DNA of 64,000 nt from Rhizophlyctis rosea (taxonomy: Eukaryota; Chytridiomycota; Chytridiomycetes; Rhizophlyctidales; Rhizophlyctidaceae): positions 1 to 64,000 of the forward strand of contig JADGJC010000230.1 of NCBI GenBank assembly GCA_027596075.1, given 5' to 3'. The notes below the pieces were generated by a model that made no database searches, was not told where the DNA came from, and saw nothing but the letters and a program-made list of their open reading frames with translations. Within the stretch, counting starts at the first letter, position 1. Every line of letters starts with the position of its first letter. The position numbers and the translations under genes were made by a program. This document shows positions 1 through 11,142 of this stretch, piece after piece.

Positions 1-370
1 CGGGGCGTTGCAGGTGCCCTGGGGCATGGTAGCAGGTTCGTAGTTTCCGAACGGGGTGGCGATGGCGAAGGACTTGCGATGTTCGGGGCGGACAAGGGTT
101 TGGTCGTAACAGGAGGTGAGGTTGACCTTGCCCCAAAACTTGTCGCTGTTGATCACACGTAGAACGTTGTCACCTTCCGGAATGGTGGTAACGTCCTTGA
201 CGGTGTTAACATTGAGGTTGCGATAGTTGATAAGCGAGCATGGAAGGGCGTTGGGGTCTTTCTTGGCTTTCACGAACCATCCGAACGAGTAAAGGCTGTT
301 GCTGGGAGTCCACCGGCCAGAACGCACGTTGTTTTCGACGATTTGACGAGCTGTGGGGTAGAGGTTTGTG
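1..370 (-). pseudogene. Reverse transcriptase fragment of the Ty3/gypsy element
   Basis: About 118 codons are open from near 345 to the left edge and match the N-terminal RT domain of gypsy elements. In order these are a WTPSNSLYSFGWFVKAKK block, an INYRNLN block, a TTIPEGDNVL block, GKVNLTSCYDQ and TPFGNYEPATMPQGTCNAP. The last corresponds to the family signature (T)PFG...MPFGLTNAP. In the block where the family has LDL, which carries the first catalytic aspartate, this copy reads VNL, so the residue is Asn (codon AAC). The upstream stretch 370-509 continues the RT N-terminus in another frame. The fragment has no start codon of its own. Confidence 0.85.
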
Positions 371-550
371 GTATGACGTAGTAGCTGGATTTGTGCACCT
401 TGGACGGGTTGAGGAGTTTGCTTTCGTGGTAGACTGTATCCTTGGTCTCAGGGGGAATGGAGTCAGGCAGCACATCAGAAAACATCGACAAATACTGTGA
501 GAACAACATCTTATTGTTTTCAACTACTTCCTTCTGCTCCGCCTAGCTGA

Positions 551-1253
551 CTAACCCATTGGTCTCCTGTTCTTCCTCTTCTTTGATGGCACCAACAAAC
601 TCATCCAAGTCCCCTGCCCTTCGTACTCTAAGGCCTTCTTCAACTCGTCGACACTGGCAACTACGTTCTTCTTCAGTTGTAAACGACTAAGGGGTAAGGT
701 ACGTCCTATACTAGTAGCTTTCCCGTCCCCGGCATTTCCCTTCTTGTCAGCAGGCTTCTGAGTCGGAGTGAGCTCCGTTTTGGTGCGGGCGGTTGCGCCG
801 CGGCTGGATAGGTACTTGAAGATAATAGTCGGGTGCTGGAGGATGGAGTTGCGTCCGATTATCGCGTCGAAGTTGCGGTTGAGGTCGGCAAGCTCGAGTT
901 CGAATTGGCCAAATTTGTCGTAGTTGGTGTGGATGCGTCCATTCAAGTAGGCGGTGGTCTTGAAGGCGCCCTTGGAGGCTTGGGTGTAGGGGCGGGGTTT
1001 GTCGAGCTTGTGGTAGCGCACGCGGAACTTCTTGATGAATTCGGACGAAACTGCTTGCGGAGCCGGTGTCGATAAGGACGTTGAGGGGATGCTTCTTCAA
1101 GTGGGCGGTGAGGATGAAGTCGAGTTCCGCCGGCCTCGCTTTGGAAACGGCGACGACAAAGGGTTCTTCCGGGAAGGCGCGGGAAATGGCGGATAAAAAG
1201 TCGTCATTGCTGTCGTTGGAGTCGGAGTTGAGGTTGCGGTGGATGCGTTCCAA
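551..1253 (-). pseudogene. Retropepsin (aspartic protease) fragment
   Basis: Between 1253 and 1030 the frame reads a hydrophobic strand followed by LIDTGSASSF, the DTG active-site motif of retropepsins. A +1/-1 break near 1035 moves the continuation to a second frame (1021-551), which carries the flap-side part and ends in IIGRNSIL, the usual ILG strand of the fold. Downstream is a Lys/Arg-rich linker towards RT. Just upstream, near 1420-1380, CFYC followed by a distant Cys looks like a degraded zinc knuckle, without the His of a CCHC box. The function was polyprotein processing; this copy is inactive. Confidence 0.75.
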
Positions 1254-1443
1254 GATGGCTCCGACAACATGGTTGTCGCTATTGTAGTAGACGTTGTCCT
1301 TGTCCGAGTCCGAAGCTTCATTGCCGTTAGTGACAGCGGCGGCAGATGAGTCGTCTTCTGCTTCTTCACGTTCGGGGCAGTTGGAAAAGACAGGGGCGGC
1401 GTTCTCCTTGCGGCAGTAGAAGCAGCCTCAAGTGGCGATCAGG

Positions 1444-2884
1444 TCATCCTTCTCCCCTTGGGTTAGGCGAGTGCGAGTGAAGGCAGCGGATTGGGACGAT
1501 TTCTTGCCGGGGGGAACCCCTGCTGGAGGATTCCTTGATAATACCGCCGCCGCCAACGCTGGGGGTGGTCTTGGTTTTGGTTCCCGTGACTTTGCCCATA
1601 ATCGAGGTGCGGCTAGTAGTGGTGGTTGTAATCCCGCGAGGCTTCTTGTCGAGATTCATGGCGGCGGCGGTGTTGATGATGGCATCGGATAGTTGGTCGA
1701 AGGTGATGTTGGGAGTGGTGACAAGCATGCTTCTTAAGGCTGGCATGATGGTGCCGCTGGTACCCATCTTCAGCTTCAGAATGCCCTCAGCGTCGGACTT
1801 GTTGAGGCGCATCTTGAGTTCCGTGACTTCACGAATCCACTCGGAAGGGGAATTGGCTCCACCCTGGGACATGCAAGCCCAACGTTTCTCCTCCTCGAAC
1901 AACGTGTTGCTAGGCAGGAAGTGAGATTTGAAACGGGCCTTCCACTCATCCCAGGTGACGGGGGCGTAGGCAATACCGGCGGAAGCTGCGGCTGCTTGGG
2001 CTTGTTGGCTTTCTCGACGATAGTTATCCCGCCAAATTGATGCGCCGTTATTGATCCGGCCTTCGGCCATGAGGATACTCCTTGTCCCCCAGGACGCGTT
2101 GGCGCCATTCACGATTGGCGCAGATCTTGATGGCATCTCGCATGGCGGAAATGATAGGAATGATGTAGTGGAGTCGATGGGTTCCGGTGCGGCCCTATCC
2201 GCTGTCGAAGTAGATGTGCTGCATATTCTTGGGGGTGAAGAGGAGTCCGCCGGGAGTTGTCATGTTACCGTCAGCGATTGGGGCAGCCATGCCCAAAGGG
2301 AAGTAAGTGCCGTAACGCAGGTAAGTGGGGTTAAGTTGACCAGCAGCGTTACGAGGAACATTGATGTCAGGGCCTACTGCCCACGGGTGATTGCCGGCGT
2401 GCTCCACACCTTACCAGGCAGGGGCGTTTCCGGCGAGTGCGTCGGCCATACGGTTAGCTTCGAACTCATCCCACATTTCGCATTGTAAGTCGTATGTTGC
2501 TTGTTTGTTTTCGAGGGCTTTCTCGCCAACTTCCGGGGGAGGATTGCCACGATTGGCGAAAAAGTGGAGTTCAAGGCCATTGAGTTAACCTTCAATGTCC
2601 TCCGATTTGGTGGAGCCGGTGTAGACTTCTGGAAGTGGGACTTTTAAGGCGGAGGAGCCGGACATGTCGACGATAGGGGCTTGATAATAGCTTTCGCTGG
2701 AGTCGGGAATGTGGCAGTAGGTCGGTTCTTGGTTATTGGCGAGGTCAATAGATTCGACGGAAGCGGCAGGCGATACGCTGTGGTCGCGAGACGAGCGGAA
2801 TGACCTAAGACTAACGGAGCAAGGCAGCGAACGAGACGGCGAACGGGACGGCAGGCGGGACGTATGTGGGAGTACGATCGGCAA
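1444..2884 (-). pseudogene. Gag-like capsid fragment of the Ty3/gypsy element
   Basis: The minus frame 2136-1444 holds a retrotransposon-gag domain: a W-DEWKARFKSHFLP block, then ...ERWACMSQGG...SEWIREVTELKMRL and an alanine-rich helix. This is the usual capsid-like pattern of Ty3/gypsy Gag. The N-terminal part lies in 2884-2585, with a typical LPEVYTGSTKSEDIEG stretch, and in 2600-2210, but stops and frame changes separate the pieces. The tail after the capsid domain is low in complexity (Gly/Ser/Thr). I see no intact start-to-stop gag frame. Confidence 0.75.
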
Positions 2885-3241
2885 AAGATGGAGTATTCTG
2901 AGTTCAGGGTTGTGACCTAGCTAAGCTACGGCCAGCAAACGGATTGCGGTCGGCCAGTGTGACAGTAAACGGTAGTGAACCTCTAAAAAAGTGGAAAGGC
3001 CAATGTTGCGTGAGCGAAGGCCAAACACTAAGTCAGGAACAATTTGAAACTAGGTGAGAACTAACAAAAGAGCCTAAAACTAGAAGTGGACTTCTGCACA
3101 TTCATTCGGATAACAAGACAAGGGGGAGTCTTGTTAGCGATCGGGTTATAGTACAAAGTCCAAATGTCTCTATCCTAAGTCCAATGTTGCACATTGGACG
3201 CGGTGAATTAATCACAATCATGCGACAATATTTGACCAGGA
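2885..3241. other. Non-coding stretch next to retroelement
   Basis: No convincing coding sequence. For the minus-strand element this is the position of its 5' leader and LTR, but the second LTR is outside the window so this cannot be shown. Confidence 0.3.
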
Positions 3242-3601
3242 TCAGAGAAAAAAATTGCAAGCCAGTGGCGCAGCTCCGGCTAAACCATCTCCATCTAGGC
3301 ACGTGAAACGCGTCGTTGCACCATCTACAATTTGACAGATCTCCTTGCTCCAGATATGTTCAAAAGGAGGGCGCCTGCACTTTCCCCTACGATCATTCTC
3401 TGCCAATGGATAATTTCCCTTATTAAACTCGTCCACATATCGTTGCACGGTGATGAGATGAACCCCGGTGTACTTCGCAATTCGTTGCACCCCTGCCCCC
3501 CATCCCCATCTCACATCCGCTTCCGCTTTGCAACGAGAATATATCCGTAGGATCATATCAATTTTGGTTTGAGTCAACGATTGGTGGGTGCGGTCAGGCA
3601 T
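3242..3601 (-). pseudogene. Transposase-like helix-turn-helix fragment
   Basis: A 119-codon frame contains one clear homeodomain-like helix-turn-helix. A first helix (LTQTKIDMILRIYSRC) is followed by VQRIAKYTGVHLITVQRYVDEF, then a basic tail (NDRRGKCRRPP). This layout (helix, 'VxRIAKxxGVxxxTVxRY', basic linker) is typical of the N-terminal DNA-binding part of Tc1/mariner-type or related DDE transposases. No DDE catalytic domain follows; after about residue 95 the sequence loses similarity to anything I recognise. It sits between a dead retroelement and a tRNA gene. It is either a transposase remnant or a small HTH gene; I favour a remnant. Confidence 0.45.
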
Positions 3602-4174
3602 TGTGGTAGGGGCAGATTGTGAGAAATCCGTTCGATATTGTGTTATAAGGTGCTACGTTTTGATTCGACACCAATATTTGGTATGTTTATGGGGAAGAGT
3701 CGTGCAGGTTAAACACAGCTCATCATCTGTTGGTGGGCGCTTTCGAGTTGGTGTGTAGGAGGGAGGTATTGTTGGAGATTTTTAAATTTAAGCGGGGTGA
3801 TATATTCTGGTGTGGTGTATGTGTTGAGCCCTTCAGGGAGTGGAAGAGACGAACCGGTATCACGGGGGTGGAATTCAGAAAGGAACGAGCAGGTTCATAG
3901 TTTTCTTGTTTATCCATTGATGAAATGCTACGTAAATCAGTGGTACCGGTATGGGTAGGTGCGAGGTGTGTTGCTAGTGTCGGGTTATCAAACGAGCGTA
4001 ATGGGCGTGAATGCAATGCGTCGGAGGTGTTGGTTGTTCGTAAACAAGAAGTTTCAACGCAGTGGAGCGCTTTGCGTTGAATCTGTGGGGGGTCAGGCTA
4101 TAACGCCACATCAGCCTCATGAGCCTCTGTGATGTTCCGTTTCCGGTCTGTACTTGAGATAATGGGTTATCCTG
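3602..4174. other. Non-coding stretch upstream of tRNA-Arg
   Basis: Only short shadow frames are present; nothing with a recognisable motif or codon bias. No terminal repeats or target-site duplications could be identified by eye. Confidence 0.3.
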
Positions 4175-4195
4175 GGCCAGATGGCGTAATGGACT
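4175..4195 (+). repeat. Partial copy of the tRNA-Arg 5' end
   Basis: These 21 bases match the first 21 bases of the tRNA at 4305-4325 at 19 of 21 positions. Both differences are transitions (G to A and C to T). The match covers the acceptor 5' strand and most of the D arm (A box) and then stops. The rest cannot fold as a tRNA. Confidence 0.6.
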
Positions 4196-4304
4196 TCTGT
4201 ACTTGGCTGTTCAACCAACCAATTTCTGACAACCTGTTCTGCAGTTCGCTTCACCTCTTTGTGGTTGCCATTGAGAATATAATTGTCCCAACCGATGAAT
4301 AGAC

Positions 4305-4378
4305 GGCCGGATGGCGCAATGGACTAGCGTGCTCGACTTCGGATCGAGAGGTTGCGGGTTCGAGTCCCGTTCTGGTCG
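4305..4378 (+). tRNA. tRNA-Arg (anticodon TCG)
   Basis: A complete 74-nt cloverleaf can be drawn by hand. The acceptor GGCCGGA pairs with TCTGGTC (with G-U pairs), then TG, D stem GCGC/GCGT, anticodon stem CTCGA/TCGAG around the loop CTTCGGA, a five-base variable loop AGGTT, T stem GCGGG/CCCGT with loop TTCGAGT, and discriminator G. Loop positions 34-36 are TCG, so it reads CGA arginine codons. There is no intron and no encoded CCA. Confidence 0.93.
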
Positions 4379-4381
4379 GTA

Positions 4382-4410
4382 TTTTCGTCGTCATTTTTCT
4401 TTTTCTTTTT
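4382..4410 (+). terminator. RNA polymerase III T-run terminator
   Basis: Four T residues start three bases after the tRNA discriminator base, followed by three further T5 runs within 29 bases. This is the normal Pol III stop signal on the coding strand. Confidence 0.75.
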
Positions 4411-5295
4411 CGCTTTCATTGATTTTTCGAGCCCATGGCTCCCTGTTGAACCATCAAAGCACAAGGTGAAAGGAGGCGAATGGCGACATTGATCTCTAGG
4501 GGCTGTGTACAGCTGACAATCGTCGGAGCGCGGTTGTGCATGGTAGGCGCAGTAGATGTTTCGATCCATTTTGCTTGGCAATGAACTACAGCGTAACTGA
4601 CAAAAAGGCAACGTATGGAACGCGTCGGTCTGTCATAGACTCGTCATTAACGTCGTTTGATACGGGCTCAGTCAACATACCGGTCGGTATGTGAATCGAG
4701 TGCACAACAGCGTCAGCATGAACCTTACGTAATGGCCTAAAGGAACTCAGTCTCTTTCTGCACTACCAAACTTTACCTACCTTCTTTCGGCTTGGTCAAA
4801 CAAACAAACACACAAACCTCCAAACTTACATCCTTTGATCCCTTCCAATGCACTTCTTCCCCTTGATTTAGATCGCAGTCCGCCGGATTCATGCGTTCGC
4901 TGAACGCAATCGATTCGGCCCGGTGGGTCATTGCACATGCCGTTTGCAGGGAGCTTGTTTGATTGCTTTGTATTTCATATTTTCCGAAAAGCAATCATGC
5001 AAGATTGGTCAGCGTGTGCTCGAGTCCTTCCCCCACTCCCTGCTAAGGCATGAGAGTGTTGGATCACCAGGTCATCTTTTTTGCATCAAAATCTTGGCAA
5101 GCTCTTTGCCTCTTTGCATGATTTCCGTGTCGACGGAAATGAAGGGTATCTTGCTGCAGGATTACCGCGTGAGTTGAGAAAGGTTGATTGAGATGTTTCA
5201 ATGGAGTGATAGGTCACTATATCGCGCGACCAGCTAACGTTGGCAACCTTCAGGGTATCGCAATCTATTACTGTGCCAAGAGTCCCACCTGAAAA
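4411..5295. other. Intergenic region before the methyltransferase gene
   Basis: No supported gene. Short frames on both strands lack recognisable domains. The last few hundred bases should hold the promoter and 5' leader of the gene starting at 5296. Confidence 0.3.
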
Positions 5296-6484
5296 ATGCG
5301 TGCTATGTTCAAAAAGTCCTTCCGCGGTTATGGCGGGAATAAGACTGTTCTGGCCATTGCCGGAGCCGTCACGTTCCTTTGTATGATGTATAGCCATTCG
5401 CTTCGGCCAGAGAGCAGCTCCGATCGCCGACAGGTGAGTACGAAGTCAACGCTACGCACATCCAGTCAACAATCACAATTGGTGTTAGATGGACGCGGGA
5501 AGCGTCATTTTGCTCGGATTGATCTTTCTAATCAGAATTTCTTGGCGCAGGCCGTTAAAGATATGATCCGTGAGGTCGGCGCCAAACACAGGGAAGAGGC
5601 TTTCCGAGGGATTTTCAACAGTAACAGCTGGCAATCTGACGAATCCCGCTCTGGACCGGGAAGCGAGATGAACTACACGGTGAATGCTAGGAGATTCATA
5701 GCAGAGGTTATTGAGACACTGAATATCAAGACATTCATGGACGTGCCGTGTGGAGGTCTGAAAGCCGACATTGAATGCCGTATAGTTGAGCGCAAACTAA
5801 GTACACACCACAGATTTCAACTGGCAACATCATATCGAGAGCTTCAACAAAATCAAATATATTGGGGCTGATATCGTCCCTGATATAGTCGCAGCAAATC
5901 AAGTCAAATACCGGGATCTCCCCAATGTTTCGTTCAGACGGCATGATCTGGTCATGGACAAATTCACTTACGGAGAAGCGGACATCATCATGACGAGAGA
6001 TGCTATCCAGCATAATCTTGTGCAGGTGCTTATTTTCTCCTGATTTCGTACATTGATATTTCCTGTTTCGCTCCTAACCGCTACTCCGATGCGCATCAGG
6101 ATGGACTAACGATCATAGCCAATATTGAGGACTCTGGAGCAAAGTACTTGATCAGCAACTTCCATCTGGCTCTCGGCCGACCAATCGATATGAACATTAA
6201 TTTTAAATGGGACATGCAGCCTGGAGGATGGTATGTGCCAACCGCCATGTTTCCGAGATCCTCCGTGGTATCTTACTGAACTCATTAGGTACTTGGTTGA
6301 CCTGATGAGACCACCATTCAATTTCTCCAAGCCACTAGCTTTCATTCGCGAGGGGGTCCTGGGAAAGGACAGGGAAGGCAAAACGATGGCGGTATGGAAG
6401 TTACCAGCTCTCGGACTTGGGGACGGCATGCCTTTAGTCAACCAGGTTCCCGAAAGGGCGGAGAGGGAAGTTGTATGGCTGTAG
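5296..6484 (+). CDS. Membrane-anchored class I SAM-dependent methyltransferase
   Basis: Four exons (5296-5755, 5814-6025, 6100-6230, 6289-6484) join in phase to 332 codons. Residues about 17-34 form one hydrophobic helix behind a basic N-terminus, so a type II signal anchor is likely. The catalytic part has the family pattern of a small methyltransferase group found in bacteria and eukaryotes. It shows NSWQSDESRSGPGS, then the SAM-binding motif MDVPCGDFNW completed exactly across intron 1, YIGADIV with its acidic residue, and an ADIIMTRDAIQH strand. Intron 3 restores GGWYLVDLMRPPFNF, matching the family's GW...NL...PF end. The substrate is unknown. The start was chosen as the first ATG that gives the anchor; a second ATG lies three codons later. 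Confidence 0.8.
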
Positions 6485-7039
6485 AGTGTTGCTGGATAAT
6501 GGCTAATATGAGCTCTGAATCTAATCATTGGTCATTCATTCCTGACGCCCGGGTTATATGTGTTTGGAAAGTAGGCACATTCTCCCTTCCGAGCAAACAT
6601 GACGACTAGTAAGAATCGAATACATTAGAAGTCAGCAGCCCACGACCCAAAACCTTCCTTCGGTTCCCATCGTTCAATTTCAAACATCTGATCCGTTGGA
6701 TGCTATAGATTGTGGGTACCAGCAAGTAGGCAGCCTATATTTCTTCAAACTATCATAAGGTGCTCAAAGGTCGTTCCATTTCGATAATTGGATGTCAAGT
6801 AGAGCATCTAAAATGAAAGAGATGACACTATGATCACATTATGTCCAGCATCAGTTCATGAAACCTTCAATGCATACTCGACGAACAATCGTGCAACGCC
6901 TTTGCAGCTGTTCTGGTAGACCATCCAATCATTACCGGAAAAGTTGTTCCTTCGATATTAGCCAAACTATAGACAACGGATTTAAAAAAAAAACAAACAT
7001 TATGTACATGAAGTTTCTAAAAACACCACCAACTCCCCA
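6485..7039. other. Convergent intergenic region
   Basis: This lies between the 3' ends of the plus-strand methyltransferase and the minus-strand CEP164 gene. No gene seen; an A-rich run near 6984-6993 is the only notable feature. Confidence 0.35.
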
Positions 7040-10000
7040 TCACTTCGCCATCATGCTCGCATTTCGTGCCACAAAGCCCTTCAACCACGCATTATGTTCC
7101 GCCAAAAGTGTTTCGGTACGAGTGTGGCCAACCTCCCAGGCTCTTCTCCTTTCCGGACTGACCATGCGACTCCCTTGAGTGGGGCGGCTAGTGCTCGCCT
7201 CCGCTGCTGTTCGGCTGGCTTGGCGCAACAGTGTTGTTGCATGTAGCTGATAAGAAGAAGAAATTGTTGGAAGTAGTTGGGAAGTACCATCCACCGCCCT
7301 GGGCGCCGTTCTGGAAAATGCAAGTGATGGACGCTCAGTCAGAGGTCAAATTTTCCATACTGATATGTACCTTTGCTTCTCCGGTCGACTTGTTTGCAAC
7401 CGCGTCGACCGCAGCACTCCGAGCAGTTTCCCCAACTCCCCCTCAATCTCGTCCAAGGTAGCGTGTTTGCCGTGGGATGGATGCTGTAATTCCAGCTGTG
7501 TTCGCAAGTTAGTGAGGGATCCGCTCAGTTCATCATGATGCTCAATTGGTAGCTATGCATACTTCATCCAATGGCATGCCTTCATCCCCTCCCTGTACGT
7601 CCAACCGCTGGTTGTGCACAGTTTAGTGTAGGTGCAAGCCCGCTGTGTCTGGAAAGTGTACCGACCTGGGCAATCTTATCAATATCATCTTTCCACTGAC
7701 TCCGGGCCCGCTCCAACTCCCATTGTCTGTCCTCGATGCTTTGCCGTTGACGTTGTAGAAATCGCTTTGCTTTATATAACTGCCTCTCCTCTCGTTTTAT
7801 ACGATGATGCAACTGATGTGTTGGGCTACCAGATCTAAGTTGGAATCTTCATCAAAAATCAAAGTTGCACAGACGTCAGCGAATCAGACATACAGGTTCT
7901 CAGAAGATGATGTGTCGCTCTGGGTTTCGGAAGGCGCAAGCGCAACTCGAGCTCGAAGGTCTGGGTCTGCTCCAATCGAAGCTGTAATGGTATGAGTGCA
8001 CAATCGCCAGTAAGATGAGCATAAGCAAATTGCACCTTCGGATGTGTCATCGAGATCTAAATCTTTATTGCCCAAGCGCCCAAATTCACTCGTGGCCAAG
8101 CTATCCCTCTTTCGACTCCCGCTTCGAGCTGCATCTCCGTGCTTCCGTTTCGACCGACTCCTCTTAGTCAGTTTTGACAGACGATGCTTAAAGTCTTGGT
8201 GCACGTTCTCCAACTCCGCCAGCTCCTTCAAGCCTTTATTGGATGGTAACGGAATCCTATCTGTATTGACATCTGGTAATCCCACCCTCATGCCATTGGT
8301 CATGCCATTGCTGATGCCAGCGCATTGCCCAACAGAATGACCACCAGCGATGATGTTTGAATCCTGGTCTGGGGCCCCCTGCACCCTCTGCGGATATCCC
8401 ACAAGCTCCTTCTCCAAAGCCACCAGGGCGCTTCTTTCATCCTCCAGCCGCTGCCGCATGGCCACTAGCTCCCGCTCAGCAGTCGTCAACGACGCCCTCT
8501 CCCGGTCCAATCGTGCCCTTCGCGCCAGAACATCTGCCTCTATCTCATCCACCGCCTTGGACTCACGGTGTAATGCCTCGGACTGCGCTTGTGACATTCT
8601 ACGCTCCTCTTCTTGCAACTGTTGCCGCCGGGAGGTAAGGTCCTTACTAATCTGTTGGAGTTCCTCCTTCTCGCGTATGAGCTGCTCCTTCTGTCGCTTC
8701 TGGCGCTCCAAGTGGACTTCATTTTCCCTCTGTAACGCCGCTAAATCTGCTGTTGAAGATGATAGTGCTTTGGCCGCTTCAGCGTCCAAATGGGTCAATT
8801 TGGCCCGCAACCCTTCCTCCTTCTGTTTGGCTTCATCTTCAATTGCTTTGATCCGGCGTTCGGTGTCCTCCTTTGCCTGCCCCACAAGACGAGAGCGACG
8901 CTCCTCTTCCTCCCGCATCAAGTGAGCTTCCTTTTTGATGTGTTCTGAGCGAATTGTGTCCAGGCGCTTGGCCAAGTCCAATTGGAGCTGCTCAATCTGT
9001 TCCTTATGAGATTGTTGCACATCCTTCTTCCGCCTTGCAGCTTCCTCATCCATACTCTTACTGAATGTTGCCCGTTCCTGTTCTTTCCGTCCTGAATACT
9101 CTTGTTGCAACTGTTGCCGCAACTCTTTCAGTTCATGTTCCCATCGCTCCCTTTCTTCCATCTCCGTCCGTTGTTTCCGATCCTTATAGTCCTTCTTGAT
9201 ATTATCTATCTCCATCTCGAACTTCCTCCTTTCCTCCTCCTGTGCCCACTTCAAATCAGCCGCAAAGTTCGCTTTTATTCTTTCTATCTCTTTATCCACC
9301 TGGTCGGCTTCCTCCTGACTAACATTCTGGGTGCGGGCAAGCTCTGTTGCTTTTGCAGCCATGATGTTGTTCTCCTCTGCTTCAACTTTGCGCAGCTGGT
9401 GAGCATGCCGGTCCCTAATCGCCTGCACATCTCTTCTAAACCGTTCTTGCTCCTCAGTTTCTACTGCTTGCAATTCCTTCCCCAATTTTTGTTTCAAATC
9501 CTCCACTGCATGTTGATGTTTCTCCTCAATCTCCTTCTGCGTTCGAGTCTCTTCCTGTTTCCACTTAGCTCGTACTCCCTCCACATCCTTCTCAAACTCG
9601 GCCTTTTCAGCACGTTCGATCTCTGCAAAATCGTCTTTGAATTTCCTTCGAAGATTGTCTACTGCTGTGCGCTGCTCCGCCTCCTCCACCTTCCGCACAT
9701 CATCCAACTTTTGATGCCCTCCCACCTGAGCACCTTCCTTAGGTGGCTGCTGTTCAATCAATTTCGGCATGGGGACGGCCTTCAAATTGGAAGGAGGAGG
9801 AACTCGTTGGCCTATTGAGTCATGACTCTCATGACTGAGCTCCTGGCTGATTACAGAGTCCGCATCATTGATTCTGTCCATGACGTTCTTTATGATGTCC
9901 TCCGGTGGTGGCTTCGACTGTTTTTGGGCGGTAGAGGTTGGTAGAGTGGCTTTAGGTTGATCGAACTTTTCGGAACTGTCATCAGGAAGATCAAGTTCAG

Positions 10001-10839
10001 ATCCTTCCGGTGACCAATCTTCAAAGAATTCTGAGGATTTTTGGGGAGGTAGCTTTGACGTCAGGGCGGGTAGTGGTCCTAGCGCGGGTTTGCCCAAACT
10101 GGGTAGTGGTCCCAGCTTTTTAGGCTCGAGGAGAGTATCGGGTGTTTTGCTCAGCAGAGGGCTCTATAAGAACCGTTAATAACTTAATACTAATGTCAGC
10201 TACAGTAACGAAACTACTGTCAGTCAAACCTCATCTGTGGACTTTTTGCGGGCTTGTACTTCAGAGCTCAAACTATCATTGCTCTGTAATCGTAATCGGC
10301 AAAATGTTGCATAGACAACCACGAATGAGTTGAGAGTTGGTTCTTACCTGGTACGGGCGTTCATCACGTTTGGCCTTTTCCCGGTCATACAGTTTTCGAT
10401 AATGCTCGTCACAAGGGTGGTCCCAGATACTTTCTCCCGTTGTGAAGTTGAAGTAGTAGATGTTGCCATCCTCATTCTGGCTGAACATTGGAATAGCATA
10501 AGCTTCATCTTTTCAATTGTTTGTTGCCTTCCGTACCATGGCTTCCAATTCGGCGGCAAAGGAGCTTTTAGCGACTCTCGAGCTATCCAGAAAAGATCCT
10601 GATCCGTATGTGGATCCATTCCCAGGAATTTGGCATACTCGGCAATTTCTGTTCATGAAGTGCGGTTGGTATCTATAATGCAAGTAGTATGTAAGCCAAG
10701 ACATCGACATTACCTTCTTCTGTCGGTTCATAGTCCTCATCAAATCTGCGGGGTTGTTATTCAGTTCATGTCTTCTCTGCCCACACCAATTCTCAAAATT
10801 GCGAACTACTCACTCCTCTTCTAAAACTTGCTGTGACAT
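7040..10839 (-). CDS. CEP164: CEP164 homologue, basal-body distal appendage protein
   Basis: The N-terminal exons are 10839-10814, 10745-10714, 10648-10537, 10480-10348 and a long exon from 10163. Joined, they read [20 protein letters not shown], then [18 protein letters not shown], then a WW domain ([23 protein letters not shown]). This is the order and wording of the CEP164 N-terminus, including the Cys restored at the exon 3/4 junction. Residues from about 110 onward are acidic and Pro-rich, then become a coiled coil of roughly 500 residues (many [21 protein letters not shown] heptads). The last exons (about 7812-7675, 7608-7570, 7530-7370 and 7330-7040) are small coiled-coil pieces; their junctions are my inference. 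In animals CEP164 recruits TTBK2 and docks centrioles to the membrane. The gene is divergent from the Tvp38 gene. It marks the organism as flagellated. Confidence 0.85.
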
Positions 10840-11142
10840 GGCTGTCACGGAGCGCTTTTAGACAAAGGCTTGAGGTATGTAAGTCGTGAAGGTCTGGGAT
10901 TCGAAGGTCTGCGACCAGTTGATCTCGGGAAATGCAGAAGAGGATGTGTTCATGGTTGCTGCCGCATATGAATATTGACATTACGTCATCAACCAAAGAA
11001 GCTGTTTATCACGTGTTTGCGGCCTGGCAAGTTGATCCCATCAATGCAGTGCAATGGGCACCCTATTCTTCACGTTTCCCAATGCTCAGTGTACTCGCTC
11101 AATTCGCTCGTTCCGCAATATTACAGCAATATTCAAGCTACC
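10840..11142. promoter_or_regulatory. Shared divergent promoter region (CEP164 / Tvp38-like)
   Basis: About 300 bp separate two divergently oriented start codons. No specific box could be assigned with confidence; the role is inferred from position. Confidence 0.4.

Larger units (their letters stand above)
1..2884 (-). mobile_element. Decayed Ty3/gypsy LTR retrotransposon, internal part
   Basis: Reading the minus strand from 2884 to 1 gives, in order, a gag capsid region, an aspartic protease and the first part of a reverse transcriptase, the gene order of Ty3/gypsy (Metaviridae) elements. The order and motifs are seen directly. The reading frame is broken many times: a stop after the first gag block near 2585, a further stop near 2407, frameshifts near 1510, 1035 and 360, and a TGA near 1430. 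The element is therefore dead. It runs off the left edge, so RNase H, integrase and one LTR are not visible. No LTR could be confirmed at its 5' side, because only one copy would lie in the window. Confidence 0.85.

Noticed and set aside
8350..8925. 191-codon Ser-rich plus-strand frame
   Set aside because: Also antisense of the CEP164 coiled coil.
9102..9818. 238-codon plus-strand hydrophobic frame
   Set aside because: Antisense of the CEP164 coiled coil; Glu/Lys codons read backwards give Leu/Phe-rich frames.
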